The position numbers and the translations under genes were made by a program. Shown in pieces: positions 48,648 through 60,026 of a stretch of 64,000 nt of DNA. The DNA comes from Paulownia fortunei (lineage: Eukaryota > Streptophyta > Magnoliopsida > Lamiales > Paulowniaceae): contig CM033120.1 in the NCBI GenBank assembly GCA_019321725.1, positions 6,701,694 to 6,765,693 on the forward strand. Reading direction: 5' to 3'. The notes beneath the pieces were generated by a model, which had not been told where the DNA came from, searched no databases, and was given only the letters and a program-made list of their open reading frames with translations. Position 1 is the stretch's first letter, and each line of letters begins with the position of its first letter.

Positions 48648-51600
48648 TGTCACAACCTCCCAATAATATGTATAAAATATATATATAAACAACCTGTACA
48701 ACATAATTTCTGCATGTATGCATGTGTATAACCTTTTTTTTCTACTCAGTTCAACAAAACATTGATAAAAGTAAGGTGCTTTCATATCATGTCATACTGT
48801 ATATACATATGTAGTTATTAAACATTAACCAAGTCTATCAAAACCATCGCAAACCCGAACTCACTATCACAAAGGAGTTTTGAAAGTGATGTACAGGACA
48901 AAGTCACTAATATAATACAATAACTGTATAATCAAAAACACAGCCCACAAAATAGCCCAACAGATCATCATCCAAGCACATTGATCTTTGAAAGTCTGTA
49001 GGAGCTCCACTGCCAGCCAGTAAACCAGAGGTCTCAAGTCTTAGCATGATCACCTACAATACATGAACTACATGAGCTAATGCTCAATAAGTAAAAATCA
49101 CGCATGACAAGAGTATGATGTAAAATCTCATGCAACTTAACTCTAAGATATGATGCAATAAATGTATCAAATTGAATACTCATAAACCAAAGAGTTTTTA
49201 TAAAAATCACTTCATTTATTTGGCCCTTGGCCAACCTACTATGCACTGGATAGAGCTCTGAATAACATCAATAATCACATGGCCATAAACAAATTGACTC
49301 AATCCAAGGGCCATCTCTTGAGATCACCAGAGGTCCACCCCCTGTCTTTCCCTGTGATCCTCCAGAAGTCTTCCCACTGGCGGAGTTAAAAAGGGCACAG
49401 TCAAGTGGTTCACCCTCTCGTGACCACCAAAGGCACACCCCCTATCAACCCCTGTGATCCTCTGAGAAGTAACACGCATGGTGCCCCAAAATATCATATA
49501 AGCACGCCTCGCATGCCTCGGTACACTAGTAGTGGCCAACCAAAATATTTTCTTTCTGAAAACCATATCTCAAATCATATCGTGCATGCAAGAACCTCCA
49601 CTATACTCATATACCGTGCATGCACATGTAAATGCTCATGAATGACATGTTCAATATGAAATGCAAGTCATCTTGCTCTCAACATGTTTCAAGAATCATA
49701 AGACTCTCAATCAAATTTAATAACATTAACACATTAGGTATATATGCTTCAAGACATACTATGTTCTTACATTGTAGTTGCAAATGGATCTTTACTTACC
49801 TTTCACTTGGTTGGTGGCTTATTCTAGATTTGTTTATTATTCCCCTCTAATCTTAGATGTAAAATAGCCTGTAATATTACCCGACATCAAGCACCATTCT
49901 CAATTTGGCAAGTTGAAAGCATAAAATATCATACTAAGATCTTAAACACCAAGCTATCTAGGTTTTACAAACTAGAACCCAATCTAGTCCCTCCAATACC
50001 TTAATTTCTCATATTAGATACATGTAAACATCATATAATTGAATTATTATAACTCTAATATCATGTACCAAATTGTTAACACTCAATAGCAACATGTCTA
50101 GGTTGAAATATGATAAGTTATCAAATGGGATAGATTCACATTTTCATATTTTCTTGCTGTCCAATTTAGTTGCATGATAATTTTGAACATATATTATCCA
50201 ATCACTCCCAAATTTTTACCACACTTAGATAACATGTATATAAATGTAACCATATCATATAATTGCTAAAACTCATGGATATAGCTTCCCAAGTTCAGCT
50301 CTCTTCACAACACACTGAAACAGATTGTTTTCCTACCGTGACAGTTTTGCACACTTCATGACATTAATGGTTTTGGCACCCTTAAGTACATTCAATCACT
50401 CCCAAATTTTCACCATACTTAGATAACATATATAAAGAGACAACCAGGTCAAATTACTACCAAAACCAATGGATTTATTGATGTAAAACCAGCACCATTC
50501 ACATAGGACAGAATCTGAATTTCAAAGAAGACAGTTTTGATCACCTCTTTAATTATGACACTATATTACAATTTATAACCTCTCTAAACTGACATACATC
50601 ACCTAGACTCATATATAAACACATATATGGTGAAATACACAGGTTTTAATCAAGTTATTATACATATATAAAGCATAAAATATCAAAATCAACAAGTATA
50701 CAGTTTCTGTCCCTAGTAATTTTTATTGTGATTTTGCAATTAAAAATCCTTCTTTTGTGAACTAAAAGACCACAAATAATATCCTAACATGATTATAATA
50801 AATAATAGATGCTTTAAAAATCATAAACCCTCAAATAATTCAAGAACTTAAATCAAAACATGAATTAAAGCTCACTTATGCACAGATTTTTTATTCAACT
50901 TGCTCCTCCTTACTTCCCATTGCTTCCTTCACTTTTTTTTTTTACTTGGAATTACTTGAGAGAAATTTCTAACATTAAATATGAAGGTTTTGGAAGGCAA
51001 ATATCTCAAAAAATAGTTTCTGGTCATGGCTCAAGGGTAGAAATGAAGAAAGGTTGAGGTGGAAGCTTGAGGTGGCAAAGCTTGAGGTGGCAAGGTTGAG
51101 GTGGCAAGGTTGAGGTGGCAAGTTGTGGTTCAAATCTAATATTTTTCACACTTTATACAACCCTAATCTAGTGTTTCTCATTACTTATTTATCTATGTAC
51201 AACCTACTTTAATCTCCAAATGATCGGATAATACATTATGCCCTAATTTCTTAACCGTTCATTCGATCTCCAAACCGATCAACATTCGATTCTTAAATGA
51301 TCGTCTAGTTTTCATTTTCTAAAATCACATGCACATATGAACCTTGTATTATGACACTTAAATTACATTATATCATGTCCGATATCCCAAGTATGTTAAT
51401 CTATAGATGTATACCTTTAAAACACCTCGATCAAATTGAATCGACTCATATAAGCTTACTAGTGACACCTTTAACACTTCTAAAATTATAACATACAACC
51501 TATGAATGTCTATTATATTGATCAATCTATTCTTTATCTTATCTAAATATAGAATCACTTAATTAGGTTGTAGGATCTCAAGCACTAATATCAAGTGATA

Positions 51601-51731
51601 GCATTGGAGGTATAATGATTAAGAATGCTATAAAAGATGCCATGTAGATGTTAATGAAAATTAGCATATAAGTAGCATGTAGTGCATGAATCATATTGGT
51701 CAAGTGAGTAGTGTGAGGTTTGGATATTACA
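48648..51731 (-). mobile_element. 5' LTR of the Tekay-like element, 3084 bp
   Basis: In plus-strand reading it begins TGTCACAACCTCCCAATAA and ends GGATATTACA; read on its own strand it starts TGTAATATCC and ends GGTTGTGACA. It shares with the LTR at 1545-3540 the GC-rich doubled block (49322-49470 here), the CAAATGGAT.TT(T/C)ACTTACCTT phrase (near 49780), and a GAGCTAATGCTC hairpin (49074-49085). A minisatellite lies at 51054-51126. Confidence 0.8.
51054..51126 (-). repeat. Minisatellite TTGAGGTGGCAAGG in LTR
   Basis: Five units of 13-15 bp (starts near 51054, 51067, 51082, 51096 and 51110), the last two nearly identical. Confidence 0.85.
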
Positions 51732-51736
51732 ATTCG

Positions 51737-52470
51737 GGCAAGTGAAAATTTAGAGAATTTAGTGTAACAACTTACCAACTATTGACAACTAGCATACCAC
51801 TTGATTGTTTAATTCCTTCATTATATGTTTTGCCTCTAGCATACTCTAAGCACTATAAATAGGCCATGTATTAAGCTTGTAAGAGTGGGAGGGTAGAGAG
51901 AAAAATAAAGTTTAATTGTTGTCTTTCTTTAGACTAAGTTTTCTAATAGTAATATGAAATTTCTAGTAGTAATAAAAATATATGTTATAGTTTCTCTTCT
52001 ATTTTTAGTCTTTCCTACTGTTATTATATTTTTTCAAAATGTTTAAGTGTGTTATATTATTGGTTTAATATTTGATCTAAACCCTACTTGTTTTGTGGTG
52101 ATTCTTGATTTATGTTTCAATAATAACACAATAAATAATGAAAGTTGATTTATTGAAGACAAATGTGTGCAAAAATACTTGATCCCATAAACAAGTGTTG
52201 GTATTTAGAAATAATTTATAAATAGTAAGACAATATCATGATTGTATGAGCTATTTGATAATATCTATCGATTGGAACATTCATTATGTATGAATACCAA
52301 TAGTGGCAATTAAAAGAGGTAAAAAGAATAAATAATTGTTAATCTATTCAAAACTCAAGAGTGGATCCCTAATTCTCAGTGCTTTTATTACTTTGATTTT
52401 TTTAAGTTATAGCATATATTATTTTTTTATATATTCTAAATCACATAAAGCCCATCTTTTTTTAGAAATA
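51737..52470 (+). mobile_element. Candidate continuation of the Athila 3' LTR
   Basis: It follows the right-hand ATTCG. It contains a CACTATAAATAGG TATA box near 51851 and ends near the phrase GTGCTTTTATTACTTTGATT, typical of Athila LTR ends. The assignment rests on position and style only. Confidence 0.35.
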
Positions 52471-52950
52471 TAATCATGAAATCTTTAAACAATTTTCCTA
52501 TAGATGACATCGGACTCACAAGCAATTTATTACTTGACACAACATGCATTTGGTTTTGCAACCTTAGCAAAAAATGAAAGAGACTAATTTATCACCAAAC
52601 ACAGTCACCACGCATTATAGAAAGCATTAAAAAAATTCTTAATTTAAAATGTTTGCGAACTTTCTTCATCTACATAACTGGCAATCAGTCAAAACTTTTG
52701 AATTATATTTTGAGAAGCTTTAGAAGTTGAATGATAGATCCAATTTAAACAATAAGGAAAAATTAATAATTTTCTTTCGAAAGTTAAATGAATAAAAACA
52801 ACAAAAGCTATGAAGCACAAAACGAGAAGAGAAACAATGTTTATTACCAAATCCCCCAGCTACAGTTGGAATACACATACATAATGTGTAGTACAACCTA
52901 TTTGGTTAATATATAATGAGGGTGTGGTAAAACTCACACCCTATAATGAA
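52471..52950. other. Noncoding spacer
   Basis: AT-rich; no coding or structural signal that I can support. Confidence 0.4.
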
Positions 52951-53354
52951 TTCAACTATAAATACATTTTTCATTTCACAGTTGTTGGTATATCTAAGTT
53001 GAGGTTAAAGATCTTACATTCTAACCTGTTAGAACATATATGCTCAGAGGTCCAAGAGACACTAAGAGGCCCATGTCCTACATGAACATATATAAATAAT
53101 CCTTTTATATTATTTTACAAGGTACGTGATTCATTTTTCACTTTACTAATTTAAGTTCAGTTCTTTTATTTTTTCTAAAATATATACTAACTTAAATATT
53201 AAGGGTTTTTCCTAGAACAAACCTAGGGTCCCTAATTATTTGTTCATATTACACGTAGGGGTCCAACTTTCCAATAGCTTCAAGGAATGGATCAATTCCA
53301 AGAAACAACAACTTTTTGTCAATCAACTTATACATCGAGGTTCATATAATATCA
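52951..53354 (+). mobile_element. 5' LTR (partial) of a Tat-lineage gypsy element
   Basis: 53060-53330 aligns by eye with 58571-59018: CTAAG.GGCCCAT, TATATAAATA, AAAATATATACTAA.TTAA, TTTTTCCTA and GGAATCAATTCCAA in the same order. It ends ATATCA at 53354. The left boundary is not resolved. Confidence 0.6.
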
Positions 53355-53356
53355 CT

Positions 53357-53376
53357 TGGCACCATTTGTTAGAAAC
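53357..53376 (+). promoter_or_regulatory. Tat-type primer binding site, degenerate
   Basis: TGGCACCATTTGTTAGAAAC two bases after the LTR end resembles the TGGCGCCGTCTGTGGGAAA found at this place in Tat/Retand elements. Confidence 0.6.
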
Positions 53377-53589
53377 CCTACCTCGATGGTGAGAATGCAG
53401 ATAATAAAAGAAGCTGAACAAAATCAGTTAGGTTTTGACATAGTAGGCAGCCACTGCAATGGAGTAATTTTAGGAAGACTGACTTGTGGAGATTCATCCA
53501 ATGCCAGGAAAGCACTCATCTGAATAGTGAGTGGGACACATTCTCCATATCTACAATTAGCGAAGCAAAGAGAATGTCAATTTTTACTA

Positions 53590-54005
53590 ATATATATCGA
53601 ATAAGACTGTTTTTACAAGAGTATAATGACAGCCATTAATTGACTTGTTGGACACTATTCTAACAGTCTCCCACTTGACCTAGAGCCAAATGCCCAAGCC
53701 CTTCTTCTCAATATGTCCTTCGAATATCTTTTGTGCTAAGGGCTTTGTCAATGGGTCTACTATGTTTTCTATTGAAGCAGCTCTCTCCACTTTGACATAG
53801 ACTCTACCAACCATCTCCTTGATCAGATGTTATCGCCTCATAATGTTCTTGGATCTATAGTGAGATCTTGGATTATTTGCTTATGCAATCACCCTAATGT
53901 TATCGTAGTACAAAAGTACTTGATCAACAAGGGATAGAACTAAGCCCAATGCTTGAACAAAGTTCCTTATCCAAATACCTTCTTTCGCAACATCATGTGC
54001 AGTGG
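53590..54005 (-). pseudogene. Copia RNase H scrap
   Basis: The minus strand encodes VAKEGIWIRNFVQALGLVLS and LLYYDNIRVIA near 53885-54000, then, nearer 53650-53740, the C-terminal DPLTKAL/HIEKKGLGIWL-like end of copia RNase H. This is similar to the end of the minus-strand copia at 32290-32450. Confidence 0.7.
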
Positions 54006-54415
54006 TGGTGCCAGAGCACAGAGAAATGAGACACCCACCCTGGTTAATGATCGAGATACCATGATTAATCAATTAACAGAGTTGATTGAACAACAATCCG
54101 AACAAATTCAGCAACTGATTCGACAGAGAGATAATGGTGAGCAACCACGGGTGGAGATAAACCAACAGTGGGCGGACTATATATATATGGTGGGAGAATG
54201 ATTTAGGAGGCTAGATCCCCCAACATTTGAGGATGCGATTGATCCTACCGCTGCAGAGGACTGGTTGAGGACCCTGGAAAACATGTTCCAGTATAGTAGG
54301 GTGGCCGTGAGGAGAGGGTAATATGTGCCACTTTCATGCTTCGCGGTAGTGCAGGCCATTGGTGGGACATGATCTGTAGCATAGAGGACATTACTACCAT
54401 GAGAGGAACACATAA
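54006..54415 (+). pseudogene. Tekay-like gag scrap
   Basis: The plus strand encodes VNDRDTMINQLTELIEQQSE and QIQQLIRQRDNGEQ, then (after a stop) RRLDPPTFEDAIDPTAAEDW and LRTLENMFQYSR. It ends in the GHWWDMICSIEDITTM-like part in another frame. It matches the gag at 47959-48464 but lies in the opposite orientation, fused directly to copia sequence on its left. Confidence 0.8.
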
Positions 54416-54639
54416 TGAATAATTGATCATCTCAGCCACCCTATCAAACTACTAGGTTAAAAGTATCTTAATAGACACCAAAAGCTCGACAGATATTATA
54501 TTATACAGTTTTTTCCTACAACTAAGACTCAACGTTTCTTATTTGAACCTGAACAACACCCTTCTTGTTAGGCTTGATGTTGAGGAGGTTGAATTGATGG
54601 GAAAGGTTATTTTTTCCTTGATATTGGGGTCTTAACCCA

Positions 54640-54830
54640 ACCGTGTCATAAAGATGGCCAACCTTCTAGTGGTTCAAGCGTCATCTCCATACAATATGAT
54701 CTTAGAATGACCCAACTTGAATCTCTTTCAGGCTATAGCATCAACTTACCATATAAAGGTGAAGCTCCCCATCTCAGAGGGGATAGGTAAAGCAATGGGA
54801 GATTGGAGTCCAGCTAGATAGTTTGCCTGA
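54640..54830 (+). pseudogene. Tat protease-region tail
   Basis: Frames read ANLLVVQASSPYNMILE then a stop, PNLNLFQAIASTYHIKVKLP and ISEGIGKAMGDW. This is the conserved segment at the end of Tat protease (family SSPYNAILGRPxLN). Confidence 0.7.
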
Positions 54831-55019
54831 CTAGCCTAAAACATCTAATTAGCTCATACAAATAGAGTCACCCTGCAAGGGGGATATATCCAACTTTCAA
54901 AATAGCTGGAGCCCCCATACTTATACTCGACGAGGTATAATGTTAGCCCCACGAAGAATGAGCTACTCGAAAATAAAAACAAAAATAGGCCAGATTAGAG
55001 GCAGTCAGGCCAACTATTA

Positions 55020-55490
55020 AAGCCTAGGACCTCGCGGACTTTCTTATGGAGATGATAAAATGATGTATACAACTCACTCCCCACCAGGAGCCTTTACATG
55101 GATAGATCTAACTCTTTAAGGAGTAGAGCAAGGATTATCTTAGGAAGCCATCAAGAGGATGAGTTCGAATACGCCCTGAAATTTGAATTCCCAACTTCCA
55201 ATAATGAGGTAGAGTAGGAGCTGCTACTAGCACGCGGAAAGTTAGCCTTGGCTGCCAGAGCATGAAAGTTCATTACTTATAGAGATTCTCAATTGGTTGT
55301 GAACCAAGTGGAAGGATCATACGAGGGAAAAGGTGAAAGGATGGCGAAATACCTATTGTTGGTTAGAGACTTATAAAGTAAGTTTGAAGAGTTCACAATA
55401 AAGCAAATTCATGAAGCGAGAACGCAAAGGCAAACCAGCTAGCCAAGTTAGCTAGCTCAATGTCTGCCATCACTAGCCATAAGATAACTT
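55020..55490 (+). pseudogene. Tat second (archaeal-type) RNase H
   Basis: Frames read TIKAQDLADFLMEM, GAFTWIDLTL (family WxLYVDGSS), AKFNFP-like NLNFQLPIMR region, then (shifted) DSQLVVNQVEGSYE-like sequence near 55285, KGERMAKYLLLVRDL-like sequence near 55330, and an AKLA..SS end near 55450. Tat elements carry this extra RNase H after the normal one. The normal RT and RNase H that should precede it are not present. Confidence 0.65.
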
Positions 55491-55789
55491 TTCATGTTTC
55501 TAGTCAATCAAAAATCTATAACCAGGGAACAAAAATCCTCAATGCCAACAAAGAATCCCCCAACTGAAAAGATGAGATTCTTTGATATCTCAACTCCGAG
55601 GCTCTACCAAGAGAGCCTAACATAAATTCTGAAGAGCCAGGCAATATATTTTGTGGTTATCAATAGGGAACTTTATGAATAAAGCTTTTCTCAACCCTAC
55701 CTCAATTTCCTATCCCCATAAAAAGCTAATTACGTCCTAAAAGAAATTCAAGAAAAAATCTGCAGCAATCACCTGACATTAGATAGAAA

Positions 55790-56780
55790 AACCTTGAGAC
55801 AAGGATATCTTTGGCCTACTATGCCCAAGGACACCAACAACTTGGTACACCGTTGCCAAGCCTATCAAGAACACACCAACGCCAACATACCGTACTTGCT
55901 AGCAAAGCTCTTACACCCCCTTGAGAGTCTATGCCCATTCGCCCATTGGGGCATAGACATTGTAGGACCTTTTTCTTTTGCCATCGGGTAAAGAAGTTCT
56001 TCATAGTAGAAGTTAATTACTTCACCAAGTGGTTGAAACTGAACCGCTCGCCAAAATCATGAAAAATGATGTCCTCAAATTTCTTTGGAAGAATATTGTA
56101 TGCAGGTTTGGGCTGCCCCTAACAATAATCTTAGATAACAAAACCCAGTTCTAAGAAGCAAAGCTCTGTTAATTGTGCAATAAGCTATCTATTAGCTAAT
56201 ACATTACCTAAATTGGCAACCCTCGTACCATTGGCTAGGTAGAGGTTACCAAACATACAATACTTCAACATCTGAAACTCGATTAGGAATGGCCAAGGGA
56301 GCTTGGTAAGCTAAGCTCTTTTTCTTCTACGGCCGTAACAAATGATGCGTTGAATAGCTAGGAATCCCCATTCAACCTTACCTATGGGGCAAAAGAGATT
56401 ATTCAGGTGGAAGTAGGTGGACATAGCCTAAGAGTCACTCAATATGATCCACAACTAAATAACCAAGATCTAGCAACCAACTTAGATCTGATAGTGGAAC
56501 TCAAGATAAAGCCTCATTATGAGCTGAGATGTACGAAGGAAGAATAACAAAGACTTATAATTCCAAAGTACACCTACACAGTTTCCAAGGCGGAAACTTA
56601 GTACTAAGAAAACTGAACTTATTAGCCTTATGGCCAAATTAGCAAAATAGGAAGGGCTCTATAAGATCTCCGAGGTTGTGGGTGTAGGAGCTTATAGACT
56701 ACAATGCTCAGACAGGTGTAACATGTTGCACACCTAGAACTTGGACATCCTTAAGAGGTTCTACTTGTAGGTAAAAAACA
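55790..56780 (+). pseudogene. Tat integrase
   Basis: 55794-55991 encodes RQGYLWPTMPKDTNNLVHRC, QAYQEHTN, and CPFAHWGIDIVGPFSFAIG, the zinc-binding and core entry of integrase. Later frames hold core and C-terminal parts; the last (GAYRLQCSDRCNMLHTWNLD then ILKRFYL) is the typical end of Tat pol at about 56770. Confidence 0.72.
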
Positions 56781-57142
56781 TGATAGGAGAAACTGTGAAC
56801 TGTTTGGATTCGAACTATGGATTCCGAGACCTGTATGTGATCTCCTATTTCCTTTAAACTAAGTCTTTTGCAGACATATTATATTATACTTTTTGTTGAA
56901 ACCATATCACTATCAGTATTATAATCCCATTTGATTTCACTCTTTGTTTATGGAAGATAGACATATTACTTTAACTGCACTGGGCATGATTTATGATTGA
57001 TTACCTATTTCAATTCATTATCTATCTACTATGAAAATTACCCATTTGTTTGGTATAACCACCAAAAGACTCGCTACATTATTTATAGCAATAATAGCCA
57101 GTAAGAAGCTACGTTATGCAATCCTTGGTAAAGAAAAAAAAA

Positions 57143-57362
57143 TGGTTGTCAGTTAAAGGATGCAAACGCAATCTATGGTGCATGTCAAATTTAAAATGGT
57201 TACCACTAAAAGGTAGCACAATGCAGCCCATGGTGCATGCTAGATTCAAATAGGTTGTTAGTAAGAGGTTGTGCAATGTAATCGGTGGCGTATGCCTAAC
57301 AAACAAGGTGGTCAGTAAGAGGCTGTTAGACGTAGTTCGTGGTGGATGCCTTAAACCACACC
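57143..57362 (+). repeat. 55-58-bp tandem repeat in the Tat 3' untranslated region
   Basis: Four diverged units start near 57143, 57197, 57255 and 57310. Each reads GGTTGTCAGTAAGAGG.TG...AATGTA..C..TGG(T/C)G(C/G)ATGCC. Tandem repeats in this place are known for Tat elements. Confidence 0.7.
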
Positions 57363-57827
57363 TTAGCCTATAAAAATCTACGATACGCAACCTATGGCAA
57401 ATACTTCAATAATATCTAAAAACCTGTAAGAGATTGCCAAATGTAGCCTTAAGGCTAACCAATGAAGATGAAAACATAAGTCTCATAAGCAGACAAGAAA
57501 GTAAGAGTGTCAGCTCAAAGTAGTGTGACAAAACAAGCTAAGTTCTCGTGAACACCAACATCTATGCAAAAAGAAATAAATCAAATAAAAATTTATCTAA
57601 CACCTTTTTAAAAAGCACACAAATAATTACTCAATACAACGAGGGGTTGCAAATACCTAAGTCTAAAATGAAAACTCCAATAATCTTAAGATCGCGACCC
57701 GAGTCGGAGCTCCTCCTTACTATGTTGGCGGTCTTGGAACCAACTATCGTTGTACAATTCGACTCAAACCCAACTATTACGAGACTATCGTCGTTGAGAC
57801 AATACCTCGATACCAACCTAGATATGC

Positions 57828-58275
57828 AGCCAAGGTATTGCCTCGACTGCCCCACTTCTCTAGCAGTTGAGGTATAACCTCAACCACTATTACCCTCTCA
57901 CATCTAAGGTAATGCCTTAGCTTCTATTCTTCTTGTAGCCAAGGCAATGCCTTAACTATTATAACCCTCTCACAACTGAGGCAATGCCTCGACTGCCTTT
58001 TCCCTCATGCCTCAGCCACCATGTTTTTCTCACGGTACATCTCTCTTATGGTCGAGGTAATGCCTCAGCCACCATATCTTTCTCAAGAATGAGGCAATGT
58101 CTCAACCATCACATCTCTTTCATGGCCGAGGTAATGCCTTGATAGCTATATCTCCTTCACTATCAAGGTAATGCCTTGGCCACTACATCCCTCCTGCGCT
58201 CTCTCATAGCTGAGGCAATGCCTCAACTGCACTTCTCCCTTACAACTAGGGCAATACTTTGATCGCCTCGACGCT
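57828..58275. repeat. Array of short near-palindromes (GAGGCAATGCCTC type)
   Basis: About ten copies of GAGGCAATGCCTCGAC and variants (GAGGTAATGCCTCAGCC, AAGGCAATGCCTTAAC) at about 36-45-base spacing, separated by CT-rich spacers such as CTCTCACA. Related to the array at 4797-5340. Confidence 0.75.
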
Positions 58276-58570
58276 CTTGCGAAAGAGACAAATGCTTCGA
58301 TAGCTACAACCTTTTTACACTTAGTTCACGACCTCAACTAACTATGGTAGCACGCCCGAGCCGTCGATCGCCAAACATGATGATCCTTCTCAAAATATAT
58401 TTTAACCACCCCAACTCCATAAAATTTCTACTTTACTCACAATTGCACTATATTTCATAGCTTGCTTGGGAGTTGAGTGGCTTATGTTGGGTATATCTAA
58501 ATTTAACCGCGAAACTTTATATTCTAGCCCAATAGCCCAATAGGACATACAGGCCAACGAGGCTCAAAAT

Positions 58571-58924
58571 ATACTAAGGGCCCATCTCGGCCATGTCATA
58601 CCTATAAATACACCCTCCAAGCCATTTTACAATGCATGCAATTCGTTTTGCATGTTTGAACTTTAAGTTCCATTATTATTTTCTTTCAAAAATATATACT
58701 AATTTAAGTATTGAATAATTTTTCCTAAGATAAATACAAAGTCTTTAATACTAAGGGCCCATCTTGGCCATGTCATACCTATAAATACACCCTCCAAGCC
58801 ATTTTACAATGCATGCAATTCGTTTTGCATGTTTGAACTTTAAGTTTCATTATTATTTTCTTTCAAAAATATATACTAATTTAAGTATTGAATAATTTTT
58901 CCTAAGATAAATACAAAATCTTTA
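58571..58924 (+). repeat. 177-bp tandem duplication containing an LTR core promoter
   Basis: 58571-58747 and 58748-58924 are almost identical (differences include TCTCGG/TCTTGG and AAGTTCC/AAGTTTC). Each contains CCTATAAATACACCCTCC, a good plant TATA box. Confidence 0.92.
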
Positions 58925-59875
58925 ATCGTCTATTTGTATCGTAGACAGAGACTCAACTTTCAAATAACTTAACAAAAGGAATCAATTCCAAAGAGCAAAA
59001 CTTATACATGGATGTTGATACTGAAAAATATATACTGAAAAATATATATGCTCCTGATACCTTTTCAATTGTAACTTTATCTCTTTTACGTTCTCTAAAT
59101 ACGTGAGATTAGTTTGATGGTTGGACGAGTTTAGCTGAAAAACCTATAATTTCCTGAACGGCTTGCTCATAATGTATAGTTAATCCTCATAAATTTCCAC
59201 ATCACTGATAAGATTGATGGATGGTTTGGTCATTAATGGACACTCAAAGATATATGTATATCAATGAATTTCATTCTATATGTCACTTTCTAATTTTAAT
59301 TTTAATTTTTTTTTAATTTTAATAAGCAATTATTAAAAAATTAAATCATTCAATACTTTTAAAATAAAAATAAATAAATAAATAAAAGACGATAACATAT
59401 TGCATTTCATCAAACAAATTCGTGTAAATGTTGTGGAAAGTATGATAACATCCTTTTCGTTTTACTGTACAACAGTTCTAAGTTAGTACACATCTATGCG
59501 ACCTCTGCCCTACTGCAATAATGTCAACTTGATCCTGTCTCTCTGCCCATGAGAGGAAAAACTGTCTAAAATTTATATTTTTTTAAGATATTCTAAAATA
59601 AATCTTTTAATATAAGACTATTTTTTTAAGATAAAAATTTTCTTATATCAAAATTACTTTTTAACCATCACTTCTAAAAATAATAATGTTAGAATATATA
59701 AATTTTATTTTTTAACTCTTATGCTCTATATCAAATCAAATTAAATCTATTATTTTGAAGTAGAAGGAGGAGTAGTATTTTTATTAAAACAACTCACGAG
59801 CAAACACTTTACAGATTTTTTTTTAAACTTCAAAAAAAGGGCATCCACAAACCCACATACTTTGCTGAGAATTAC

Positions 59876-59884
59876 TATATATAG
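59876..59884 (+). promoter_or_regulatory. Candidate TATA box for GLK (distal)
   Basis: TATATATAG sits about 380 bases before the ATG and would give a leader of roughly 340 bases. A run of 11 C follows at 59908-59918. A second TATATAG at 60208-60214 would give a leader of only about 15-20 bases and is less likely. Sequence inspection alone cannot decide between them. Confidence 0.35.
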
Positions 59885-60026
59885 AACAAGCCAAAACAAA
59901 AACTTAGCCCCCCCCCCCAACATAAATTGTGGTCGAGATCCAATTCTTCCACTCTCTCCCCCACACTCACACTGGGCAGAAATAAAAGAAAAAAAAATTA
60001 TTACAGCACCAATATAAGACCAACAC

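Larger units (their letters stand above)
45237..51731 (-). mobile_element. Tekay-like (chromovirus-type) Ty3/gypsy element with internal deletion
   Basis: Bounded by the 5-bp target duplication ATTCG (45232-45236 and 51732-51736). On the minus strand: 5' LTR (51731-48648), primer site (48642-48629), gag, protease, RT and RNase H (48480 to 45305), then only the last 68 bases of the 3' LTR (45304-45237). Integrase, polypurine tract and most of the 3' LTR are gone. The element is apparently inserted in the 3' LTR of the plus-strand Athila copy. Confidence 0.85.
53355..59018 (+). mobile_element. Tat-lineage Ty3/gypsy element, internally deleted
   Basis: Primer site, then little gag, then foreign scraps at 53590-54415, then protease tail, archaeal-type second RNase H, integrase, a 3' untranslated tandem repeat, and a 3' LTR (about 57508-59018). 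The main RT and first RNase H are missing. Stops in all domains. It ends about 1.24 kb before GLK. Confidence 0.7.
57508..59018 (+). mobile_element. 3' LTR of the Tat element
   Basis: A candidate start TGTCAGCTC follows a purine-rich tract (AGACAAGAAAGTAAGAG, 57491-57507). It contains the near-palindrome array (57828-58275), a TATA-bearing segment present twice (58571-58924), and ends near 59018 in TTATACATGGATGTTGATA, matching the 5' LTR end loosely. The start is uncertain. Confidence 0.5.
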
